Below are positions 57,240 through 64,000 of a stretch of 64,000 nt of DNA, piece by piece. The position numbers were made by a program, and so were the translations under genes. The first letter of the stretch is position 1. Each line of letters begins with the position of its first letter. The stretch is from positions 806,001 through 870,000 of the forward strand of contig CP048718.1 of the NCBI GenBank assembly GCA_022641835.1, written 5' to 3'. The notes beneath the pieces are model-generated. The model saw nothing but the letters and a program-made list of their open reading frames with translations, searched no databases and was not told the origin of the DNA. The DNA is from Petasospora fabianii (lineage: Eukaryota; Ascomycota; Saccharomycetes; Phaffomycetales; Wickerhamomycetaceae).

Positions 57240-60008
57240 TTACTCCATTTCCTCGTCAGAATCTTCTTCGCTGGAGGATTCATCTGGTGAATCCACAGGT
57301 AGGTTCTTGGCCTTAGCACCGAACCAACCACCATTCTCATCATCACTCTCTTCGATATCCTCCTCATCATCGTCTTCAGCATCGTTATCACTAGCCTCCG
57401 ATCCAGAAACATCCATAACAACATCCTCTTGATCCTCCTCGATGCCGGCCTCGACATGCTTAGCACCGGACTTCAGGAACAAGTATGAGTACTCGTTCTC
57501 CTTACCAGTCTTTGCAACGTCCTTAGCGACACGGGCAATGACTCTCTGAACAGCTCTCAGTGATTTTGAGAACTCGTGCTTATGTGTGTTGATGTACTTA
57601 CCATGGGACTGAACAAGTGCGCTGACCCACAGGAGATGGTATTCGATATGCTGGGAACTCATGGCCTGTTCACCAATAAAGGAAAGAAGACGCTCAACGT
57701 AGACGATTGGCAAATCAGAGGCAATCAATTTCACATCCTTGACTGGAATGGCCTCATAGACTCTGTGAATCAAGTGGGCCTCATTGAGACGGAAGGACAT
57801 CACGAGAGCCGTGAGGAAATCCTTCTTCTTGAGTGTCTCCAAAGTAGTCTCAGTAGTCACATCCATATCTAAATCGAATGGGTCAAACACAACACGGTCA
57901 TCGACAGAGAATATCAGCACACCTTCAGTTGCAGCAGCAGCAAATGCAGAAGCAGTTGGCGAGAACTGAATATGTGTGACTCTAACTTCTGGCCTTGTCG
58001 AACGAAGAGATGGATCACCACCACGTTTTGATCCAGGGAGAGAGTTATCGATACGATCCTCCAAATCTGAGTTCTCACCATCTCTATCAATCAAATCAAG
58101 AGAACCAGCTTCAGTCATCCTGGAACTGTTCAAGAACTTCTGTGTACCATCGAGTTCCATGTTCAAGGAAACTGTGAAACGCTTGAGCAACACACCGTTC
58201 GGCACATCATATAGGCAGATGGAGTTATTGTTACCAGCAGCAACAAGAGATAGACCATCGAAAGAGTAGTCCAAAGTGGTGAAGTTCTTACCCCTGGCAG
58301 AGTTCTTAGCAGAGAAACGATCCTCCAAGTAACGACCCATTATAATATCTCTGCGAGCATCAATGTGACCAGTCTCCTTAGCTTCTTCAACGTCCCAGAA
58401 TTGGATCTGACCACTCAGCGTACTCACAGCAATCTGCTTGGAGTCTGGTCTCATGGCCAAGGCAAGAACATCATTATGAACATCGAATGGTTCAGTGTGC
58501 TGAGAGCGGCCAAACAAGTGCCAGACACGGACAGTCTTATCCCAAGATGCCGAGGCCAACACAGAGTTCTCAACACCAAATGCAAGGCAAGAGACAGGCC
58601 CCGTGTGTCCTGAGAGTGTCTCAACAAGCTGAGCGGTCTGTACGGACCAAACGTAGATCTCAAACGTGTCCTGAGAAGCTGCACAGACAACCTCACCAGA
58701 TGGGTCCACAGCAAGTGATGAGAATTTGATACGTTCAGTTGCAGTAAAAGTTCTAAAGTTACGGTATCTCACCAAGTCCCAGGCTTTAACTGTACCATCA
58801 AGAGAAGCAGAGAAGAGAACTTGACCACGCTTAGCAAATTTGACTGCAGTGACAGATGATGAGTGTTCCTCGAATGTAGCAAGACAGAATCCGGAAACAA
58901 CATCCCATATCTTGATCTTTCCATCATCTGAAGCTGTGACTACTCTGGATCCATCTGGAGAGTAACAAAGAGCGTTTGTGGAATCAAAGTGACCCTGTTG
59001 TTTTAGGATGTAGGACTCTGATTGCCATTCATACACTAGCAACTGACCAAGCTTAGCAGAGCCGAAAGCGAGCCATTCACCGGTTGAGTTCACCGATACT
59101 GTATCCACACCATCCTGACCCATACTGAGTTGTTGAATCATGTTGAACTCTGGGAGCTCATACAAACGGAACTCACCATTACTGAAACCAACGATGAGCA
59201 CGTTAGACTCTGGATGGAAAGTGGCACATTTAAGCTTTGCCTCCGAGAAGAAGAAATCCTTTTTATGGATTCTCCATGACATTGGAGTATCATCATCTTC
59301 ATCATCTTCACTGTCTTCGTCGTCGTCACTATCGTCTGATGGTTTTTTAGTGTACTTCCAAGTGAACAGGGCACCATCCTTAGAGATGGTGTATATCGTC
59401 TCTTGATCCTGTGAGAAGAATGCACGCACCACAGTGTCTCTGTGTCCAGCAAGTGTCATCTTAACTTCACTTTCGGCGGAATCCAATGACCAGAGCCTTG
59501 ATGTGAGATCTTTTGATGTTGTGATGAAGAATCTTGAATCACTAGACCATGAGATCGAAGTGATGTCACCAAAGTGGCCCGCATGCACTCTGTGGCGAAC
59601 AAATGGCGCAAATACACGGTCTTCAGCAATGGATGGAGTCTTCCAGACTTGAACGAAACGACCACATGCTATGGCGAAATGCTGAGAGTCTGGGGAGAAT
59701 TGAAGGTCACGAACTGCGTCTTTAAAGTTGAAATGATGAAGCACAGCTCTTGACTTGAAGTTCACAAGGATAGCACGTCCATCAACGTCCACTGATAAAA
59801 GCAGTGTCTCCTGCTTATTGATTGCAATACGGGCAACTCTTCTGCGATGCTCGTAAGGGAATGTGCAAGACTTGTTCTGCACAAGATCGAAGCACGACAC
59901 TCTGTTTCCAACTGGGGAGAGAAGCTGTGTGCCGTCACTGGTGAACACAAGGTTACCCTGTGCGTACACGGTTCCCAAGAGGTTCGAAAGCTTGAAATCG
60001 GACTTCAT
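57240..60008 (-). CDS. PWP2: Pwp2 (Utp1), UTP-B subunit of the SSU processome
   Basis: 922 residues, as in S. cerevisiae (923). It opens MKSDFKLSNLLGTVYAQGNL and holds two WD40 propellers (GHFGDITSISWSSDSRFFIT, GHFDSTNALCYSPDGSRVVT-like, GHTGPVSCLAFGVENSVLAS). Next is the Utp12 domain (about 720-830; LKKKDFLTALVMSFRLNEAH, LLSFIGEQAMSSQHIEYHLL). The acidic tail (SDNDAEDDDEEDIEESDDE) is typical. Needed for early 18S rRNA cleavages in the nucleolus. TTCGCGAA lies 117 bp upstream. Confidence 0.97.
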   Translation of the reverse strand: MKSDFKLSNLLGTVYAQGNLVFTSDGTQLLSPVGNRVSCFDLVQNKSCTFPYEHRRRVARIAINKQETLLLSVDVDGRAILVNFKSRAVLHHFNFKDAVRDLQFSPDSQHFAIACGRFVQVWKTPSIAEDRVFAPFVRHRVHAGHFGDITSISWSSDSRFFITTSKDLTSRLWSLDSAESEVKMTLAGHRDTVVRAFFSQDQETIYTISKDGALFTWKYTKKPSDDSDDDEDSEDDEDDDTPMSWRIHKKDFFFSEAKLKCATFHPESNVLIVGFSNGEFRLYELPEFNMIQQLSMGQDGVDTVSVNSTGEWLAFGSAKLGQLLVYEWQSESYILKQQGHFDSTNALCYSPDGSRVVTASDDGKIKIWDVVSGFCLATFEEHSSSVTAVKFAKRGQVLFSASLDGTVKAWDLVRYRNFRTFTATERIKFSSLAVDPSGEVVCAASQDTFEIYVWSVQTAQLVETLSGHTGPVSCLAFGVENSVLASASWDKTVRVWHLFGRSQHTEPFDVHNDVLALAMRPDSKQIAVSTLSGQIQFWDVEEAKETGHIDARRDIIMGRYLEDRFSAKNSARGKNFTTLDYSFDGLSLVAAGNNNSICLYDVPNGVLLKRFTVSLNMELDGTQKFLNSSRMTEAGSLDLIDRDGENSDLEDRIDNSLPGSKRGGDPSLRSTRPEVRVTHIQFSPTASAFAAAATEGVLIFSVDDRVVFDPFDLDMDVTTETTLETLKKKDFLTALVMSFRLNEAHLIHRVYEAIPVKDVKLIASDLPIVYVERLLSFIGEQAMSSQHIEYHLLWVSALVQSHGKYINTHKHEFSKSLRAVQRVIARVAKDVAKTGKENEYSYLFLKSGAKHVEAGIEEDQEDVVMDVSGSEASDNDAEDDDEEDIEESDDENGGWFGAKAKNLPVDSPDESSSEEDSDEEME

Positions 60009-60124
60009 GGCAGTGTCTTGTCCTGTGTAATTGCTAAAGATGGGTCACTAAAGTACGTCTAAAGTGGTTTTTAAGCTCATCGCTCCCAGAAATTTTTATG
60101 TGGTTATGCGGCGCCTACCATTCT

Positions 60125-60132
60125 TTCGCGAA
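60125..60132. promoter_or_regulatory. TTCGCGAA element of PWP2
   Basis: TTCGCGAA 117 bp before the PWP2 start, in the 258-bp gap behind the next gene. Confidence 0.5.
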
Positions 60133-60266
60133 CCTATTCGATTTCCCCAGATCTGATAAAGTACTCTCTCTATCTTTTCCTCTATGGCTCTATCTAGAGC
60201 TATTGACTCTTAATTTTCACTCGTGAAGTATTTATGCATTTCTAATAGTATTTGAGGCAGGTTTGT

Positions 60267-61859
60267 TCAGCCAACTCTCTGCGACGACGGCTCGAACGGC
60301 ATGAATAGAGAAAATGCACCAATTACACCAACAAAGGCACCACAAGTCCATACTGGAACTGGTGAAGAAGTGTCAGCATAATAGGCAATCACAGGGACAA
60401 TAATAGCAGCTAGTCGAGTACAAGCCACAGCAATCGAGTTACCAGTAGCTCTGGCTGAGGATGGCATCACCTCCGGGGTGTAAGCGTAAAGACAAGAGTA
60501 GTAAATGTAGATCGTGACATAGATGGCACTTGAGAAACCAACGTTTGCAGAACGGGTCTTGACTGTAGTGTATCCAAAGAAGAGTGCCATAGATGAAAGG
60601 CCACCAAATGCCATCACACCACGTCGTCCGATCTTTGGGAAGATGATGAGTGAGATACCACCAATAAGACCACCACCAATAGATGCAGCATTGGAAATGA
60701 CAGAATCGGCATAGACATCAGCAAGCGAATCACCTTGAACCTTGGCACCACGTGCAGAAAGAAGCTGTGGTAAGAAGTTTGAGTAAAGTGGGTAAGAGAG
60801 ACCAAGGAGGAACCAAGACGCAAACACCAGGGATGAAGAGATAGCCATTTTCTTAGTTGAGAAGAGAATCTTAACATGGTGCTTAATCAAGTACCACGTC
60901 TCTTTCAAAGATGGGTTATCATAATAGTTATCATTCTCAGTGATTTCACCGCATTCCTTTAACATATCAAGAGTCAAGGAACACTGTCTTCCGTATTTGG
61001 CTGCAATACTTTGTAACACTTCAACAGCTTCAGCGTCTCTCTTGTTAGTGATCAAAAACTTTGGGGTTTCCTGAAGTCTAATAACAGTGACTCTGAGAAT
61101 ACCAAGTACCAGTACAAAGGCACTATTAACGAACCAAACGTATCTCCAACCCATATTGCCTCCACTTGGACAAAACTCTGCAGAGTTACAGTAATACTTT
61201 GGCATGGAAAAGAACAACCAAGCAGATAACACAGCAAGGACCTGACCTAGAGACCACCATGTGGCCATGAATGTCACTAGCCACTGCTTCTTTGATGGTA
61301 AGAATTCCAAGAAGACAGTAGAATCCAACACTAAATTACCACCACTAGCAGCAGCACTAAGTGCAACAAACAAGCAATATGTTTCAAAATTACCCATGCA
61401 TCCTGATAAGAATCCAAAAATGGCACTCAGAAACAAGGAGGAGTTGAATGCAACTTTTCTTCCAATCAAATCTGCACCGAACCCCCACATCAAAGCACCA
61501 GCGAGCATACCAGCATACAAAGCATGCGTATCAGCTGGGTAAACTCTATCAAACTGATAACGGACATAAATTGCAACCGAAGACTGAACATAGGTCAACT
61601 GTGAGTCGACTGCATATCCCATACCGTTCAAACAGAATAGTTTGAAATGGTACCAAGTGAATCCAATCTCATCAAGTGCATCATTGATGAGTTTGATCTT
61701 AGCGGTGAGTACCGGGTCCTGGGACGTGAGATCAGCAATATCGGTGTGTCCAGTTTGGAAGAACCCTCTGCTACTACCAGATGAGTACGCATCAGAAGAC
61801 CTACTGGCTACTCTGGCAATGACAGTGTGCTTCTCTGGGTCCTCTTCGATATGAGACAT
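60267..61859 (-). CDS. SV2-like / sugar-porter-type MFS transporter
   Basis: 530 residues with about twelve hydrophobic segments. The start of the membrane part, DEIGFTWYHFKLFCLNGMGY then AVDSQLTYVQS, is a hallmark of fungal SV2-like MFS proteins. GADLIGRKVAFN is the loop 2-3 MFS motif, and PKIGRRGVMAFGG its repeat in the second half. A large central loop holds ETPKFLITNKRDAEAVEVLQ. The N-terminal 60 residues are cytosolic. Substrates are unknown; relatives move organic cations, sugars or phosphate esters. I do not recognise a specific S. cerevisiae orthologue. Confidence 0.8.
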   Translation of the reverse strand: MSHIEEDPEKHTVIARVASRSSDAYSSGSSRGFFQTGHTDIADLTSQDPVLTAKIKLINDALDEIGFTWYHFKLFCLNGMGYAVDSQLTYVQSSVAIYVRYQFDRVYPADTHALYAGMLAGALMWGFGADLIGRKVAFNSSLFLSAIFGFLSGCMGNFETYCLFVALSAAASGGNLVLDSTVFLEFLPSKKQWLVTFMATWWSLGQVLAVLSAWLFFSMPKYYCNSAEFCPSGGNMGWRYVWFVNSAFVLVLGILRVTVIRLQETPKFLITNKRDAEAVEVLQSIAAKYGRQCSLTLDMLKECGEITENDNYYDNPSLKETWYLIKHHVKILFSTKKMAISSSLVFASWFLLGLSYPLYSNFLPQLLSARGAKVQGDSLADVYADSVISNAASIGGGLIGGISLIIFPKIGRRGVMAFGGLSSMALFFGYTTVKTRSANVGFSSAIYVTIYIYYSCLYAYTPEVMPSSARATGNSIAVACTRLAAIIVPVIAYYADTSSPVPVWTCGAFVGVIGAFSLFMPFEPSSQRVG

Positions 61860-62423
61860 ATTCGTTGTGAGTTGAGCGATATTGGAGGTATCCCGGTTAT
61901 GTCGAGAAGTAAAACATGTGAAAGAAACTTACAACAAACGATGTCAGTAACTTTGCAGCACGTGCGCTTTTAAATGAGAAGAGAAGAAGACATATCTATC
62001 AGCGATGATAAGACTGATAAGCTTGATGACCGAGTTCACTGGATGCTACCAACAAAAGGATTAGCGGTTTTCCCGGCCTACTTCGGTCTTATCACGAACA
62101 TTTGAAAGATTTAAGTTCACCAGTTGTCCCGGTTTGAATAACCTGTCCTAGTAATAAGACCCCGCTGTACACGTTTTCAGATCTACGGATGGAGGACCGA
62201 GGCCCTCGAAGCCGTAAGGTACAAGGTTTTTTTACGAGTCACGTGATATTACATGTGACTAAAACATGGAGTAATGGCATGTGATAGTCACGTGACTATA
62301 TGAACACCCGGACATCACAAGAAAACGGAAACAAGCAGAACACGCTGTACTTCACCAGATCAAACCCTCGTCATAGACACGTCTCGTTCCTATTTAGCTC
62401 TCTTCCCCAGTCCTTCTCATCCC
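61860..62423. promoter_or_regulatory. Divergent transporter/GAB1 promoter with E-box palindromes
   Basis: 564 bp without a gene. CACGTG occurs at 61959-61964, 62240-62245 and 62289-62294. The last lies in a perfect 16-bp palindrome ATAGTCACGTGACTAT (62284-62299), about 125 bp before GAB1. The second lies in an imperfect inverted repeat AGTCACGTG ... CATGTGACT (62237-62260). Cbf1, Pho4 or a related bHLH protein is the likely binder. Confidence 0.65.
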
Positions 62424-63590
62424 ATGAACACATACGAGGCTGCCACTGTGGCAGTAGCCTTTACCTTGCGAACTGCGCCATTTGTTGCCCTTCCACAACT
62501 AACAACCTCTCTCCAAGGAGCCGTTGAGTTCTCCACACTCATCTCATCATGGCGTGCCCTACAAGAAGCGATATTCCTTTATGAAAACGGGATGAACGTT
62601 TACGATGGTGGTGTGGTACATCATCCACCTTTGCTGGTGCTCGCAATGGATATCCTGAGTCCCGCATACGCCCTGCTATACCCATTACTCGACGCGTACG
62701 TAACATACACACTCATACTCCTCGCAAAGAAACTCAAGATCGGAATCAAGCCATGGATCATTGGATTGGCATTTGCTGCTAACCCAATCAGTGTACTGGC
62801 TAACAACGGCCTGTCAACTATGAACATTACAAATGCTGTAATCATCACTGGATTGTACCAAGCTGTCAATGCTAATGCTGTGTTGTCTGCATTCATGATC
62901 GCAATTGCTGGATATTTGAGTTATACGCCGATCTTCTTGGCGTTGCCACTGTGTAAAGTTGTCTCTGAAAGAGGTGGAAGTATGGCTGTCTACTGTGCGT
63001 CATTGGTTGCCACCCTTATCACTCTGTTTGGTTTGAGTTATCAAGTCACTGGTGATTGGAAGTTCCTTAATGCCACATATGGTACCATCATCACTTTTAG
63101 CAAAATTGCACCAAATTTGGGACTTTGGTGGTATTTCTTCACAGAGATGTTCTCCTTCTTTATCCCATTCTACACACTAGTGTTCAACTTATTCAACATT
63201 GCATTTATCGCACCATTGACCATCAACACGGAAGGTGTCATTGCATTTATCATGTCCCTTGGTTGTCTCAACTTTGGTAAGCCATACCCTGAGCTTACTG
63301 ACCTCCCGTTGTATCTTTCATTCCTGCTTTTGCTTCAACCATACTTCAAGTATTTGGGATACCCATTGATTTACGTGCTATTGTTTGTGCACTCCATCAT
63401 CCTCTCTCCAATCTTTTACCATCTTTGGATTGATCTAGGTTCTGGTAATGCCAACTTCTTCTACGCTATCACTTTGGTTTACTCATTAGGTGTTGCTGCT
63501 ACAGTCTCTGACTTCTTATGGGCTTATTTCCAAAAGGCATACTATGATGAGCATCCAGAACATGCTGGAAAGAAACTTTCCCAGTTTTGA
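62424..63590 (+). CDS. GAB1: GPI transamidase subunit Gab1 (PIG-U)
   Basis: 388 residues (394 in S. cerevisiae) with many hydrophobic helices. Family marks: LRTAPFVALPQLTTSLQGAV near the N-terminus, then SSWRALQEAIFLYENGMNVY and DGGVVHHPPLLV. The segment LWWYFFTEMFSFFIPFYTLV matches the conserved PIG-U region (WYFFxExF). Gab1 is part of the ER complex that swaps the C-terminal signal of precursor proteins for a GPI anchor. Start chosen at the ATG giving the conserved N-terminus; a frame from 62300 is out of phase. Confidence 0.95.
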   Translation: MNTYEAATVAVAFTLRTAPFVALPQLTTSLQGAVEFSTLISSWRALQEAIFLYENGMNVYDGGVVHHPPLLVLAMDILSPAYALLYPLLDAYVTYTLILLAKKLKIGIKPWIIGLAFAANPISVLANNGLSTMNITNAVIITGLYQAVNANAVLSAFMIAIAGYLSYTPIFLALPLCKVVSERGGSMAVYCASLVATLITLFGLSYQVTGDWKFLNATYGTIITFSKIAPNLGLWWYFFTEMFSFFIPFYTLVFNLFNIAFIAPLTINTEGVIAFIMSLGCLNFGKPYPELTDLPLYLSFLLLLQPYFKYLGYPLIYVLLFVHSIILSPIFYHLWIDLGSGNANFFYAITLVYSLGVAATVSDFLWAYFQKAYYDEHPEHAGKKLSQF

Positions 63591-64000
63591 TAAGGTTAAA
63601 AAGGACTTAATCTGCATATCACTATCGTCATCGTACTTTCGTAGATCTGATGACTCTTTACATCGTTTCCACAGACTTAGGTCTTTAGTTCAAGAGGTTG
63701 CAACTACCTCAAATAAATAAAGGACCATGGATCGGAAGATTTCTGACCCTATTCAACCCAATAAGGTGTCATGTAGGCAATAATAAAGGACTGGTTACTA
63801 ATTGATGCTAATGCCATCTTTACTTCAAGACATGGAAAGTTTTCAGGAGGCACTGTATAAGCCTTGCCCCCCCCCCCACTATAAGATGCAATCATGAGCC
63901 GTGTTTGAAGAGGTTGAGCTAACAGCGGTGCCCATCATAGCAGCTAAAAGCAGAAAAGAGCGCACGGTGACCAAGAGTTTCAGAAAGCAAAGTGGTAGGA
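63591..64000. other. 3' flank of GAB1 to window end
   Basis: 410 bp. An 11-C run is at 63867-63877. A short plus-strand frame (63490-63720) overlaps the GAB1 end and ends in basic text; no homology recognised. No gene call made. Confidence 0.4.

Noticed and set aside
63490-63720. 76-codon plus-strand frame at the end of GAB1
   Set aside because: First part overlaps GAB1 in another phase; the rest has no recognisable homology and no clear splice partner.

Overview
This window looks like nuclear chromosomal DNA of a budding yeast (Saccharomycotina). I see about 41 protein genes in 64 kb, packed on both strands and mostly uninterrupted. Six genes carry eight introns, all near the 5' end, with TACTAAC or AACTAAC branch points about 5-15 nt before the acceptor. 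The donors are mixed (GTATGT, GTGAGT, GTAAGT, GTACGT), looser than in Saccharomyces. CTG is probably read as leucine: it encodes the conserved Leu of the DIS3 motif DIDDALH (codon 16426-16428), so the CTG-Ser/Ala clades are unlikely. A kinesin-1-like motor, a CHY/RING ubiquitin ligase and an SV2-like transporter, together with the loose donors, suggest a lineage outside Saccharomycetaceae. I cannot name the species. I see no tRNA, rRNA, transposon, LTR element or CRISPR array.

Layout. 1-5.2 kb: end of a Dal5-family permease, a SUR7/PalI-like membrane protein, MTR2 (mRNA export) and GCV1 (glycine cleavage). 5.4-14 kb: ATP3 with a 486-nt intron, an alpha/beta hydrolase, FIG1-like, PPX1, a TMEM205-like protein, TOM20, SLX9 (spliced) and a GPD1-type glycerol-3-phosphate dehydrogenase. 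14.8-25 kb: DIS3, a CLD1-like lipase, FET3, a 2.5-kb gene-free stretch, and an HSP30/MRH1 opsin-like gene. 25.8-36 kb: CHY/RING ligase, TVP18 (two introns and a 15-nt exon), a C2H2 factor whose frame is broken in a polyglutamine tract, an SDR and NEM1. 36-45.6 kb: kinesin-1, VMA5, RRP14 (spliced), an F-box-like membrane protein and YSH1 (spliced). 45.8-64 kb: a stand-alone tRNA-ligase-type kinase, MCM5, SMD2 (two introns), mitochondrial bL9, HAT2, an RSC6/SNF12-type remodeller subunit, THR4, CTR86, PWP2, an SV2-like transporter and GAB1.

Most genes are housekeeping: ribosome biogenesis (SLX9, RRP14, PWP2, DIS3), mRNA processing and export (MTR2, YSH1, SMD2), mitochondria (ATP3, TOM20, bL9m, GCV1, CLD1-like), replication and chromatin (MCM5, HAT2, RSC6/SNF12-like). 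Promoters show readable sites: TGACTC before GCV1 and THR4, ACGCGT boxes before MCM5 and between HAT2 and the remodeller subunit, heat-shock-like TTCTAGAA before the HSP30-like gene, a HAP-type ACCAATAA before ATP3, and an E-box palindrome before GAB1. The octamer TTCGCGAA recurs in seven intergenic regions, mostly 100-235 bp from start codons, and may be a general promoter element of this lineage.

The most unusual gene is the 246-residue protein at 45787-46527. It matches only the central polynucleotide-kinase domain of the fungal tRNA ligase Trl1, with no ligase or phosphodiesterase domain attached.
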